This document shows positions 11,220 to 20,948 of a stretch of DNA of 64,000 nucleotides, in pieces; position 1 is the first letter of the stretch, and each line of letters starts with the position of its first letter. Origin of the DNA: Azorinus chamasolen (lineage: Eukaryota > Mollusca > Bivalvia > Cardiida > Solecurtidae); NCBI GenBank assembly GCA_963576725.1, contig OY755241.1, forward strand, positions 3,952,562 to 4,016,561. Direction: 5' to 3'. Made by a program: the position numbers and the translations under genes. The notes under the pieces are model-generated. The model ran no database searches. It saw only the letters and a list, made by a program, of their open reading frames with translations, and had not been told where the DNA came from.

Positions 11220-11395
11220 ATTATATGTTATAATGATGTATCATCACAAAGAAGATGGCTATTGCAGAAACTGTAGAATCGCATCTATATATACTAGTCC
11301 AATACGCAAAGAGGCAGGTCAGGATCAGACGGCTCCTAAAGGAGGCATCCGATCTGTGTCTACACTGTTTTCAAAGTCGTTGATATACGTAGGTT
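11220..11395 (-). mobile_element. Degenerate TTAA-2 MITE (mirror copy)
   Basis: Counterpart of 357-532; contains GGATCAGACGGCTCCTAAAG. The ORF of 67 aa across it is an artefact. Confidence 0.5.
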
Positions 11396-11820
11396 CATTC
11401 TATATATCCGAAGAATATTCCTGCAAGAAAAAATGAATGTATGTATATCAAATAAGTACAATTTATTATGACACAGAGGTCTAGCTAAGATGCATAAATT
11501 AAAATATTTTTTTCAAGAATAATTTCTTTATTTCTCCATTAAACCCTATGTTGTGACCACTCTTTAGAATCGTCTCTTTGAGAAACAGACTTCGAGCACT
11601 ATCTTTGTTTTTGAGGCTACGTTCATAGTATCCCAGTACCGAGTAAGTACATGTTATTTGTTTATACTACATAGCCATTCATAGTTGAGTTATAAGAGAC
11701 TTGATGTGAGATTCAATAAAGACATGTGTACTGGGGCGCAAATTCAAGTACGTATACATATATTCTACTTCTAATGTCAAGGTCATTGTCAAATTTACAT
11801 TGTAAAAATGTTGGTAGATA

Positions 11821-11920
11821 AATGATTGCACGTTCACAGATACAGCTAGAAAACGAATGTACGATAGATATAAATGATTGCACGTTCACAGATACAGCTA
11901 GAAAACGAATGTACGATAGA
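11821..11920 (+). repeat. 52-bp tandem duplication
   Basis: The block starting AATGATTGCACGTTCACAG occurs at 11821 and again at 11873. Confidence 0.85.
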
Positions 11921-11958
11921 ACCCGCCTATAACGGCAATATGCTAAATAAACAGCAGT

Positions 11959-11960
<2 letters not shown>

Positions 11961-12030
<70 letters not shown>

Positions 12031-12121
12031 CAGACAGACAGACAGACATACAGACAGACAGACAGAGACAGAGACAGAGAAATTGACAGAGAGACAGAGA
12101 GAGGAGAGGAGAGGAGAGGAA

Positions 12122-12155
<34 letters not shown>

Positions 12156-12195
12156 AGAGAGAGACAGACAGAGACAGACAGAGACAGAGAGAGAC

Positions 12196-12231
<36 letters not shown>

Positions 12232-12232
12232 C
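11961..12232. repeat. GA-rich compound microsatellite
   Basis: Long AG dinucleotide runs broken by CAGACAGA, GGAGA and a G8 tract. The long Ser/Leu-rich ORFs predicted here are simple-repeat artefacts. Confidence 0.97.
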
Positions 12233-12255
12233 ATGTGGTTGCTTAATAGAGGAGC

Positions 12256-12446
12256 TTAACCCTTTCCTGCATATAAACGTGTTTACACACATTTGCATCC
12301 TATAGGAGCCATCGAATGACCTGTTTCTTTACTTTCTAAAATGGCTACAATTTTCCACTTTCCATATTTCATTATATCTATTTTGTCCATGAATATTCAG
12401 TAGGTTTTGAAATTTTGAATAAAATGTAGAACAGTCAAAGGGTTAA
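12256..12446 (+). mobile_element. TTAA-1 MITE lacking both hairpin arms
   Basis: TTAA plus CCCTTTCCTGCATATAAACG at the left and GTCAAAGGGTTAA at the right. The hairpin is reduced to CCTATAGGAGCCATC, as if most of both arms were lost in one internal deletion. Confidence 0.8.
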
Positions 12447-12574
12447 AGAAACATATTTAGACTTGATTTTGTGTGGTCACTGTAGACAGGAATTCTGTAT
12501 AGATTAGGAACAAATGCTTTTTAATAGTGTTTATATTAATTCGCAATTTACTTAATACAGACGCATATTAATTC

Positions 12575-12805
12575 ATGACTCCTGAATAGTCCTGTAAGAA
12601 ATTATATCTATACGAATATAAACTAGCTTAATTTCAATAATAGCATACGAACAATAGAATATTTGTTCTTTGTAGAATCTGTACAGTCAGATCTATATAA
12701 ATCCATAAACAACCAGGAGACCCTGATCAGAAGGCCCCAGCATGAGCAGTCTGATCTGGATCTACAGTGTTTTCAAATGCGTTAAAATACGTATCTATGA
12801 ACAAA
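12575..12805 (-). mobile_element. Degenerate TTAA-2 MITE
   Basis: TGTAGAATCTGTACAGTCAG is followed by the hairpin GACCCTGATCAGAAGG / GTCTGATCTGGATCTAC and AAATGCGTTAAAATACG. Confidence 0.55.
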
Positions 12806-12829
12806 AAAAATGCGCAAAGAATAAACTAA

Positions 12830-12991
12830 GTTCAAACAGCTAAAGTATGATCAGGATCTGATCAGTGTTTGCTCTGTTTGTTTATGAAATAATATCTGAT
12901 TCTATGGTGTCTTTCTTGGCCGTGACGTCAGCTAATTAACACCCATAAAGTCATTATACCTAACATGAATATTTATCAGGTAAAGGGTTAA
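12830..12991 (+). mobile_element. TTAA-2 MITE, left truncated
   Basis: Contains GATCAGTGTTTGCTCTGTTTG and ends TTTATCAGGTAAAGGGTTAA. Confidence 0.65.
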
Positions 12992-13130
12992 CAAATATTA
13001 CAAATTTCGTATGATTAAATTTTGCACCCGGCAAAAAACGAATTTGCAAATTAAAGGAAATATAGTGGCTAGACTGCCAATTGTCTTGACAGAAATACAC
13101 ATATATCAAAGTCAGGTGGCGTATGATTAG

Positions 13131-13335
13131 CCATTTACTCCATAAATGTGTCTTTCTACTTCTTTGCAAACAGCGCAGACCCAGATCAGACGGCTCCTAT
13201 AGGAGCCGTCTGATCAGGGTCTGCTCTGTTTGCTTATGATATAATATAGATTTGATTCTACACTTTCTAGCATGGCCAAAATTTCCTGTGTCCATGTGCT
13301 GTTATAACAATTAATGAATATTCATGATGTCATTT
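13131..13335 (+). mobile_element. TTAA-2 MITE, right end lost
   Basis: Left end CCATTTACTCCATAAATG. The hairpin 13166-13233 has the perfect apex GCTCCTATAGGAGC. The tail reaches AATATTCATGATGTCAT and then stops. Confidence 0.8.
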
Positions 13336-13391
13336 AAGTGCAAAAAGAACAAATCACTAACCACGTTACGCCGAAATAGACACACAGCGCC

Positions 13392-13614
13392 TACCCTTTC
13401 CTTCATATAAACGTGTTTCCATGCATCTGCAAACAGAGTAGACCCAGATCAGGGTCTGTTCTGTTTGCTTAAATGGAAATTGATCGGTCTCCTTCTTTGG
13501 TTTTCTAAAATGGTTAAAATGTTCCACCTTCCATATTTCGTTATAACTATTTTGTTCATACATATGCAGTATATATTGAACTTTGGAATAAATGTAGAAC
13601 AGGGAAAGGGTTAA
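13392..13614 (+). mobile_element. TTAA-1 MITE with hairpin tip deleted
   Basis: The hairpin is cut to CCCAGATCAGGGTCTG: the tip is missing exactly between the two GATCAG copies. The right end is GAACAGGGAAAGGGTTAA, directly followed by another CCCTTTCC start. Confidence 0.82.
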
Positions 13615-14110
13615 CCCTTTCCAGAGACATATGCGTGTATGTATATATCTCTGCCCTTTCCATGTTGTATTTATGTAAGAAATAATGACATCATGAATAT
13701 TTATTAGCTGATGTTTTATTATGGCATATATACACAGAATTATTTGGTATTGGTAGAAACTGTAAAGTCAGATTTAATATAATGTTCATGAGCAAACAGA
13801 GTGTGAGTGAGTTGGGTTTTACGTCCGACCAACAGTATTTCAGTTATTTACAGACGGCACCCGCATGAGACAAGTTATAGTGCTGCCTCACTGGAATACT
13901 CCTGCCGCAGGTACATGGCAAGGGCACCCCACCCAGTCACATTATTCTGACACCGGGCCGACCAGTCCTAGAACTACACCTTTATTGTCGTCATGAGCAA
14001 ACAGAACAGACCATGATCAGACGGCTCATGTAGGAGTCGACTGATCTGGATCTACTCTGTTTGCAAATGCTTGAAAAGGCGTTATGGTGAAAATGATAAA
14101 AGCTGCTAAT
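13615..14110 (-). mobile_element. TTAA-2 MITE split by a SINE
   Basis: Starts CCCTTTCCAGAGAC. The tail and body run to GAGCAAACAGA (13800), then continue after the SINE at 13991 with the hairpin ACCATGATCAGACGG / CGACTGATCTGGATC. Confidence 0.7.
13801..13990 (+). mobile_element. SINE with 15-bp target duplication
   Basis: Begins GTGAGTGAGTTGGGTTTTAC, the form of a core sequence common in mollusc SINE-like repeats (recalled, not searched). It is bounded by identical TCATGAGCAAACAGA at 13786-13800 and 13991-14005, the mark of LINE-driven insertion. No tRNA-like head is evident. Confidence 0.7.
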
Positions 14111-14264
14111 TAAGTTCACGGAACATGTAATTATAATTTGCGGAAAACGGTTAACCCTTATATAAGGCAAACAGTTAAATTATAAAATACGCTTAGGAAA
14201 AAAGACAGATTTGTGTTTTTCGTATTATGTTTCTCAGTGATCAAACTACATTTCTCTGCAAAAG

Positions 14265-14332
14265 TACAGTCCGTGCCTGGACAGTATGGACCCTGATACA
14301 ATTGAGTCATATCTGTATCCAAACTACATGTA
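14265..14332 (+). mobile_element. Relic of TTAA-4 hairpin
   Basis: GGACAGTATGGACCCTGATA / TATCTGTATCCAAAC retains the hairpin plan with much decay. Confidence 0.35.
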
Positions 14333-14536
14333 CAGTAAAACCTCTCTACACCGGAATTCTAGTAGAGAAGAAATAAAATACTTTTAGGCAGGTGGCCGCT
14401 TAATGCTGGGTGAAAGTCATGCAGAAAGCTCCTAGAGGAGCTTTCTGCATGACTTTCATCCTGCATTAAGCTGCCACCTGGCTCCAAGACCGATATTTAT
14501 GCTAAATTTAACGTCCGGTTTAGAGGAGTGTTACTG
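14333..14536. mobile_element. TA-1 MITE, full length
   Basis: CAGTAAAACCTCTCTACACC to GAGGAGTGTTACTG with TA on both sides. The hairpin 14390-14480 is nearly perfect; its apex is GCTCCTAGAGGAGC. Confidence 0.92.
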
Positions 14537-14901
14537 TATTTACAAAACTAATTCCGAAATTACCGACAACGAGCTACAGGTGAGACTATACGGCGCTTTC
14601 TCGATCGTTATCGAGTTTTGTATCGTTCAACGGTTTTCACCGACAAAGGCCGATCATTCACGAGCGATGGCGAGTAGGCGGTGCTTACGGTATTATGTTA
14701 ATTGCACGCTTTAATCAATACTCATCATAGGTTAACGCTACTAGTACTAATTAATCCAAGTGACCGTTGATTGGCTCAAGGTAACTTATCGGGATGCTGG
14801 GCCGGGACATCAAAGGTACAGCGGTGAATATCAAACACTATTCGCGCATGCCTGCACGAAAATTTACCGTTATTATAAGCGAATAAATCTTCTCGAAATC
14901 C
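14537..14901. other. Single-copy-like DNA upstream of putative promoter
   Basis: No MITE or exon is seen. It is a repeat-free stretch in a repeat-packed region, which fits a promoter-proximal position. Confidence 0.4.
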
Positions 14902-14934
14902 TATAAATAGAGGTGAAATTAATTAGATCATTCA
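14902..14934 (+). promoter_or_regulatory. Candidate core promoter (TATA box and initiator)
   Basis: TATAAATAG at 14902-14910 lies 32 bp before the A of TCAGTG (14932-14937), the canonical TATA-to-initiator spacing. An exon-like segment ending in a strong donor follows. Assignment to the eyegone gene is inferred from strand and absence of another gene between. Confidence 0.45.
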
Positions 14935-15046
14935 GTGATTTATAATTTCAAGTAAAGTACAGAACTAAATTGTTGAAATAATTGTCGAAATAGGCGAAGA
15001 AATAAACTACCTAAGACTCCTGAGAAGACAAGATTTGATTGTTGAG
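14934..15046 (+). other. Candidate untranslated first exon
   Basis: It runs from the proposed initiator to GTTGAG, followed by the consensus donor GTAAGT (15047-15052). It has no long reading frame. The first coding exon of the + strand Pax gene (29016) has a good acceptor just upstream (TTATTTCAG, ending 29005), so this could be its 5' leader. Confidence 0.4.
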
Positions 15047-15185
15047 GTAAGTGATTTTTTTACTTTATTACTTTGAAGTACGACATGTCCCCTGTTCACA
15101 AAGGATCAAGTGATTCGGATAATTCAGTTTCGATTAATTGTTTGCCAACGAATGATGTAACGCTCTACTACATGGGTTCGAATTA

Positions 15186-15395
15186 ACACCTTTGAAAATA
15201 GAATAGTCCAAGATCAGATGGCTCCTATAGGACTTGTCTGATCAGGGTCTGCTCTCAGTCTGTTTGCTTATACAATAATATAGGTAATATAATCCTACAG
15301 TTTCATCAAAATGTCACGTGTTAATGTGCCGTTATAAATATATTATAATTAATTTTCATGATTATCTGCATGAATATCCATAGTGTAAAACGTTA
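15186..15395 (+). mobile_element. TTAA-2 MITE
   Basis: Hairpin CCAAGATCAGATGGCTCCTA / CTGATCAGGGTCTGCTC with an extra TCAG duplication, and a tail ending ATCCATAGTGTAAAACGTTAA. Confidence 0.65.
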
Positions 15396-15549
15396 AAGCT
15401 GAAGCGTACATACAAACTTGTTGTTAGAATAGAGAGTACAGAATAGTCATAATAGAGATAAACACTTTAAAATTCCTTGTCAGTAAGTTTTAACATGAAC
15501 AATTTGATATATTCAAGCAATTAGTTGATTTTGATAAAATTAGAATAAA

Positions 15550-15754
15550 TTAACCCTTTACTTCATAAATACGCCTTTCTACACCTTTGCAAACAGAGAA
15601 GATCCAGATCAGACGTATCCCACCTGAGCTGTAGATATGATCCTAGTTTCTGCCATTGCCGATACTTCTTATGTCCATTTGCTATTATAACAATTAATCT
15701 AATTAATATTCACGATGTCATTATTTCTTATATATTCACGAGGCAAAGGATTAA
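15550..15754 (+). mobile_element. TTAA-2 MITE lacking right hairpin arm
   Basis: TTAACCCTTTACTTCATAAA at the left. Only the left arm (CCAGATCAGACG) survives. The tail ends GAGGCAAAGGATTAA. Confidence 0.8.
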
Positions 15755-15812
15755 GGGTATTGTCTAAAATTAGGACCGACTCATACCATCCACTCATAAA
15801 AATATTTATAGA

Positions 15813-16053
15813 ATAACCCTTTACTCCATGAATATTCATGCGAGAAATAATTAAATATATGTACTTTATATTAATTAGACTATTTTGGACACGTGAAAAT
15901 TTAGTCATGATAGAAATTTTAGAATCATATCCATATGGTTTCATAAACAAACAGAGCGGACCCTGATCAGACGGCTCCTATAGGAGCCGTCTGATCTGGG
16001 TCTTCTCTGTTTGCAAGGACGTAGAAAGGCGTATTTATGAAGTAATGAGATAA
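15813..16053 (-). mobile_element. TTAA-2 MITE
   Basis: CCCTTTACTCCATGAATATT start, and hairpin 15950-16014 with apex GCTCCTATAGGAGC and a T-T mismatch pair. One terminal TTAA is mutated. Confidence 0.82.
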
Positions 16054-16094
16054 TTACTGACAAACCATTAATATTATTTTCAGAAACTGTTGAT

Positions 16095-16310
16095 TAAAAA
16101 ATTAGAAATATTCATTTATTAAAAAAAAATTAATGTAACATTTTCAAAAGAAATGTTTTCCTGACAAAAACTGTGTGATCAGATTTATATAATTCTATAA
16201 CCTAACAAAGCAGGTCCTGTTTCAGACAGCTCCTATAGGAGTTCTCTGATCTGAGTCTACTTTGTTTGCAAATGCCTTTAAATGCATCACTATGAGGGAA
16301 AGTGTTAATT
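16095..16310 (-). mobile_element. Degenerate TTAA-2 MITE
   Basis: Hairpin CAGACAGCTCCTATAGGAG / TCTCTGATCTGAGTC, and an end reading ATGAGGGAAAGTGTTAA. Confidence 0.65.
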
Positions 16311-16521
16311 AATGCGCTAAGCTTTTATGTAATATAGCAGTTATCTCGACAACTTGGAGGCTGTAGCTGATTTGCTATCACGTTCGTTTTTCTGCTTCTT
16401 TTATTCTAAATAATTGAAGTGTGCGTTATTCTACCTAAATAAACGAACCACCGATAACATTGAATGCAATATTTGATGCAACAAGATTGTATACATACCG
16501 GTAATGCATCGGTAAACATTT

Positions 16522-16765
16522 AGCCCTTTACCTCAGAAATACGCCTTTCTACGCATTTTCAAACAGAGCTGACCCAGACCAGACAGCTCCTAAAGGAGCC
16601 GTCTGGTCAGGGTCAACTCTGTTTTCTTATGCAATAATATAGCTCTTTTTCTACACTTTCTGCTAAAGCCAAAATGTCTTGTGTCCACCTGTCATTATAA
16701 AATTCCTCTAACTACGTAATATCCATGATATCATTATTTCTTACTTGCATATTCATCTGTTGAGC
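16522..16765 (+). mobile_element. TTAA-2 MITE
   Basis: CCCTTTACCTCAGAAATACG left end, hairpin CCCAGACCAGACAGCTCC / GCCGTCTGGTCAGGG, and tail with TCATTATTTCTTACTTG. Confidence 0.75.
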
Positions 16766-16766
16766 A

Positions 16767-16900
16767 TTTCATTGACTTTCGGTTCATTCAAGCTTTTGCA
16801 AAACTTTTGACCGAATGTCAAACAGTTTAGATCCTGATGAGACGCCGAATAACTCGGCGTCTCATCTGGATCCAAACTGTTTGCAAATAAAAATGAATTC
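16767..16900 (-). mobile_element. TTAA-4 MITE hairpin
   Basis: Hairpin 16818-16882: CAAACAGTTTAGATCCTGAT with complement around CGCCGAATAACTCGGCG. Distinct flanking ends are eroded. Confidence 0.7.
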
Positions 16901-16989
16901 GCGATTGCTACTAGAAGAATAAAGCATTGATCTATTTCCGGATAACAACACGATGTGAAATATAAAAAATATTCAATGACTTGAAACTA

Positions 16990-17211
16990 TATTCTATGCT
17001 GATTCGGGTACGAATTAATGATATCATACTGAATATTAGTTATAGGATGTTTTATAATGGTAATGAACGCAGGAAAGTTGGTCAAGACAGACGCTGTAAA
17101 ATCAGATCTATATTATTTCACTAGCAAACGGAGCAGGACCTGATCAGACTGTTCTGGGTCTACTCTGTTTGTAAAGGCGTGAAGATGCGTATCTATGGAG
17201 TAAAGGGTTAA
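16990..17211 (-). mobile_element. TTAA-2 MITE with hairpin tip deleted
   Basis: GACCTGATCAGACTGTTCTGG shows loss of the apex. The right end is GGAGTAAAGGGTTAA. Confidence 0.7.
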
Positions 17212-17259
17212 AATAGTTTCATAAAAATAGTAATAGTAATAGTAATCAAATAGTTTTAT

Positions 17260-17468
17260 TTAACCATTTCGCTGCCAATGCCAGATCTGTGATTACCTAT
17301 GCAAACAGTTTGGATCCAGATGAGACACCGAGTAACTCAGCGTCTCATCAGGATTCAAACTGTTTGTTACTGTTACTATGTTTTTGAAACAAAAATGAAG
17401 AAAAAAATGATTTTTTTGGGCAGACGACAAATTTAGCAGACGACAGCATTTGGCAGTGAAAGGGTTAA
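17260..17468 (+). mobile_element. TTAA-4 MITE, full length
   Basis: TTAA CCATTTCGCTGCCAATG at the left and TTGGCAGTGAAAGGG TTAA at the right give clear inverted termini. Hairpin 17300-17366. Reference copy for the family. Confidence 0.92.
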
Positions 17469-17630
17469 AATGGCATACGTATGGTGAATTGATGAATGCA
17501 GAGGACATACGTAGCTTACACAGAAAAGCTAAATACAAAAATAACACTGTATTAGGTATAGCAACAGATAACTATGCGTACTTAGATTAAAAAAAAAATG
17601 TTTCTCCATAAAACCCTATGTGCGACCGCT

Positions 17631-17797
17631 CAGATATTAAAATCGTTATTTCTCCACCAAACCCTATGTTGTGACCACTCTCTAGAATCGTCTCGATGAG
17701 ACGATTCTAGAGAGTGGTCACAACATAGGGTTTGGTGGAGGAATAAAGAAGTTATTCTTGAAAATAGTTCAATCTACGCATCTTATCTTGACCTCTG
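17631..17797. mobile_element. FB-F foldback element
   Basis: The hairpin 17648-17744 pairs ATTTCTCCACCAAACCC and 48 bases per arm around CGTCTCGATGAGACG. The tail reaches ATCTTATCTTGACCTCTG. Confidence 0.85.
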
Positions 17798-18245
17798 AAT
17801 TCGGTTAATCTGTGTTAATATTACACTTGTTATATGATTTAGGCATTTTTAATTTAATGTCAATAAAAGTAAAATAGAATAAAATACCCCTAAACAGGGC
17901 TTTCAAAATTTTATCGGTCTTTAAGAACCGGCCAGATAATCTATAAGAGATGTGTACATAATACATTGTCATGATATATATGTATATACAAAATATCACA
18001 ACATTCTGATAAAAAAAAAGTTAAAATATAAAATAATTTCGTTCACAAAATCACTCAGATTTCAAACATATTTCTTTTGTTTTCAGAGAGGTAAAGAGTT
18101 TAGATAAATCAAATTGCTGTTTAATATAAAGAGAAAGATTTTGAATGTTCAAATTTAAGATGAGTTGTTAAAAACTAATCTGAAATAAATTTAGTATATA
18201 TATGTTTATTTCTTTTGTCCGTTGCATACATTAAAACATATTACC
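17798..18245. other. AT-rich DNA, no gene or repeat seen
   Basis: No exon, hairpin or recognised repeat was found. Confidence 0.4.
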
Positions 18246-18460
18246 AAGATGAAAATCAAACTTCGATATCTCGAACTCGGATAACTCGAAATTCTCGGAT
18301 TTTAACCCTTTTCTACATATACGTACACACATTTTCACGCTTTTTCAAACATAGTCGACCCGAACTAGCTGCTTCCTGTTGGAGACGCCTGATCAGGGTC
18401 TGCTCTGTTTGCTTATGGCAGTGTATAGACCTTATTCTATAGTAACTGTCATGGTTTTCT
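18246..18460. mobile_element. TA-4 end fused to degenerate TTAA-1/2 relic
   Basis: AAACTTCGATATCTCGAACTC then TTTTAACCCTTTTCTACATA, with CCTGATCAGGGTCTGCTCTG from the hairpin right arm. Confidence 0.5.
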
Positions 18461-18639
18461 GCATTTTTCTTCGCAAGTCAAAAGTATGTGTCCATTTATA
18501 TAGATTGACGGTTACATCAATACATTAATTGTAATCAAAAGAATAGCATTTAATTGTATTTTTTTTTAAACAAAAGTTAATATTTATCCAGATTTTCCTG
18601 GTAATAATTGAATAAAAATAATTTATGATATAGGTGAGT

Positions 18640-18830
18640 TTGCGCATTTTTTGGCACATTTGCAAACAGAGTAAGTGTCGTCTAATCAGGATCTATTCTG
18701 TTTGATATTGAATTATGAAATAATATAGATATTAATTTAAATATTTCCTAGAGGAGCTTTCCGTATTACGTTCGTCTATACCCTGTTCGCAAAGGCGTAG
18801 ACAGGTGTATTTATGGAGTAAATGGTTATA
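18640..18830. mobile_element. Degenerate TTAA-type relics
   Basis: CATTTGCAAACAGAGTAAG, CTAATCAGGATCTATTCTG and, further on, CAAAGGCGTAGACAGGTG with TATTTATGGAGTAAATGG. Confidence 0.4.
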
Positions 18831-18991
18831 GCCCCAGTCAAATCGTTTTAGTTGTCGAATAGATGGATAGATAACCACCCGATAAAGACGAATCGTTACC
18901 TATTTGTAAACAGAGTAGACCCGGAGCAAACAGCCACCGCAGAGTTGTCCTATTAGAATCTGTTCTGTTCGCATATGAAAGAATATAGATA

Positions 18992-19186
18992 CAGTAAAAA
19001 CCCTACCAAAATTAGGTATAATTCTGGGCTTTAGAGGCAGGTGGTAACTTAATGCAGGACGAAAGTAATGCAGAAAGCTCCTGTAGGAGCTTTCTGCATT
19101 ACTTTCGTCCTGCATTAAGCTACCACCTTCATTTAAAAATATTAACGTCTCCTCAATAAGTGGTCGCTTTAGAGGGGTTTTTACTG
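18992..19186. mobile_element. TA-2-like MITE (nested)
   Basis: CAGTAAAAACCCTACCAAAA to GGGGTTTTTACTG, with TA at 18990-18991 and 19187-19188. Long hairpin with apex GCTCCTGTAGGAGC. Confidence 0.9.
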
Positions 19187-19208
19187 TATGATGCTACACT
19201 TTCTACTA

Positions 19209-19412
19209 CAGTAAAACCTCTCTTAACCGGCCGTTAAATTTAGTATGAATATCGGTCTTGGAGACAGGTGGCAGCTTAATGCAGGGTGAAAGTCATGCAG
19301 AAAGCTCCTCTAGGAGCTTTCTGCATGACTTTCACCCTGCATTAAGCAGCCACCTGCCTAAAAGTGTCTAAATTCTTATCTTCTAGAATTCCGGTTAAGA
19401 GAGGTTTTACTG
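19209..19412. mobile_element. TA-1 MITE (nested)
   Basis: CAGTAAAACCTCTCTTAACC to AGAGAGGTTTTACTG, with TA at 19207-19208 and 19413-19414. Hairpin apex GCTCCTCTAGGAGC. Confidence 0.92.
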
Positions 19413-19505
19413 TATAGCCAAACTCCTGTTGTGCACATGTCATAAACATCAGCTGATTGATGTTCATAAGGTGGCATTTATGATATAAATATTTATCAGA
19501 TTAAT

Positions 19506-19885
19506 AATACAGTTGTCGAAATGTCACTTAACAAGCCGTTACTTTCGTTATGTTTTTAATTTTGCACAATCATGTTTTTGGGGTATTTAGTATCGTTCTT
19601 TGATAGTTTTTGTGTCATAACTGTAAATTATGCAATACATTCAAAAAATATAGAGAATATCCGTTAAATATAATTGTATGCTATGATTAAATCGTCATAT
19701 TTCCCGTTGCATCTGTCCCCTTTCATCATCTGCATTTAGCAAATCAGTTTGCCGCTGAATGGTGAAACTGTATCACTTGTCATTTATTAACAATTACCCC
19801 CAAGGTGAAAAAAAATTATGTCAGCTAAAATCTTGATCTGATGCAATTTTGAACGTTTCGGATGCCATCAGGTTTTTTGATAAAC
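19506..19885. other. No gene or clear repeat seen
   Basis: AT-rich sequence without exon signals or hairpins. Confidence 0.35.
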
Positions 19886-19966
19886 TATTGAACTGGTGTG
19901 AAACAGCTTGGACCCTGTTGTGATACCGAGCTACTCGAACTGTGATCTGGATCCAGGCTGTTTCTT
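19886..19966 (-). mobile_element. Degenerate TTAA-4 hairpin
   Basis: GAAACAGCTTGGACCCTG and GTGATCTGGATCCAGGCTG keep the hairpin plan. Confidence 0.5.
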
Positions 19967-20239
19967 AGATATGAGTCCTGTTCCGATAACCTGGTTGAAG
20001 GTTAAGTGTATTGAATGTAAAATGATTCTGTTATTACAAGATTTGATTAACAAACAAACACTGCATTTTATCGTTTATCGTAATTCTAATTTTTCATTAA
20101 GTGTTTTCCCTTTCATTTTAATTTATAGGAAAAAAATGACGTAAAATTCTCGCTTCCCTATAGCGGTTAACCAACGTCAATTGTATTGTATAAGAGTTAG
20201 AGGCGACGAGCCAATAATGTCGCCGACAATTAACAGAAT

Positions 20240-20462
20240 ATTAATATGGACCCTTGCCAGGCTAAGCGCGAATTAATTGGCATTATTAAACATCGTAGAT
20301 CCAGATGAGACGCCTAGTAACTCGGCGTCTCACCTGGATCCATGCTGTTTGACACTTGGTCAATATTGTCTGAAAATGTTGAACGCAATAGATAGACGTA
20401 GCTATTGTAACAGATCAGTGTTTTGGCAGACTGCATATTTTAATCAGCATGAGAAGGGTTAA
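20240..20462 (-). mobile_element. TTAA-4 MITE
   Basis: Hairpin 20289-20352 (GTAGATCCAGATGAGACGCC with complement), then GACACTTGGTCAATATTG and the end ATGAGAAGGGTTAA. Confidence 0.7.
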
Positions 20463-20571
20463 TATTTCAATCTCTATCGATATTTGCTCTTATCGATACA
20501 CCCTCGGCGATGAAGAGTCCTGTTAAATGACAGGGGATGAGAAATGAATAATTTGAGCACCGCAAACTGTA

Positions 20572-20680
20572 ACATGAGTATGCCTACATTTGCAAATAGT
20601 TTAGGACTGAGACGAGACACAGACACAGACACAGACACACATCGGCGTTACTTACACGAGGATCTGATCTATTTGATATT
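20572..20680. mobile_element. TTAA-4 hairpin relic with internal GACACA microsatellite
   Basis: TTTGCAAATAGTTTAGGACTG, then an array of (GACACA) at 20609-20640, then CGGCGTTACTTACACGAGG and ATCTGATCTATTTGAT. Confidence 0.4.
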
Positions 20681-20948
20681 TAAATCCTTTCCCTGTTCTA
20701 CGTTATTCCAAATTTCAATACCTACTAACTATTCATGGGAAAAACAGTTACAACAAAATATAAAAGGTGGAACTTTGTAGCCATTTTAGAAAGTAAAGAC
20801 ACAGATCTTTCAAATTCCATTAGCAAACAGAGCAGACCCTGATCAGACGGCTCCTCTAGGAGCCGTCTGATCTGGGCCTAGAGGAGCCGTCTGATCTGGG
20901 TCTACCCTGTTTGCAAATGAAAACACGTTTATATGAAGGAAAGGGTTA
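20680..20948 (-). mobile_element. TTAA-1 MITE with duplicated right hairpin arm
   Basis: TTAA-flanked; CCTTTCCCTGTTCTACG start. The right arm GGAGCCGTCTGATCTGGG occurs twice with a 24-bp period (20859, 20883). It shares its right TTAA with the next element. Confidence 0.88.

Larger units (their letters stand above)
8898..11751 (-). repeat. Right arm of giant inverted repeat
   Basis: Reverse complement of 1-2606. It ends at 11751, after which the sequence no longer matches (the left arm runs off the window). It holds mirror copies of the left-arm MITEs: TA-1 (9023-9180), TA-2 (9340-9533), TTAA-3 (about 9545-9770), TTAA-2 (about 9760-9985), TA-2 (about 10005-10123), TTAA-4 (about 10277-10545), TTAA-2 relic (about 11220-11395) and FB-F half (about 11460-11577). 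It also has one extra TTAA-1 element. Confidence 0.93.
18893..19505 (+). mobile_element. TTAA-2 MITE carrying two TA insertions
   Basis: Three pieces (TTTGTAAACAGAGTAGACCC..ATAGA; TATGATGCTACACTTTCTAC; ATAGCCAAACTCCTGTTGTG..) join into one TTAA-2 body once the two TA elements and one TA each are removed. Confidence 0.75.

Noticed and set aside
1..11751. Polinton/Maverick or other large coding transposon with long terminal repeats
   Set aside because: No integrase, polymerase or capsid-like frame lies between the arms; the arms are filled with older MITEs.
11713..12298. Long Ser/Leu-rich ORFs (173 and 123 aa) on the - strand
   Set aside because: They are translations of a GA/CT microsatellite with no start context or domain.
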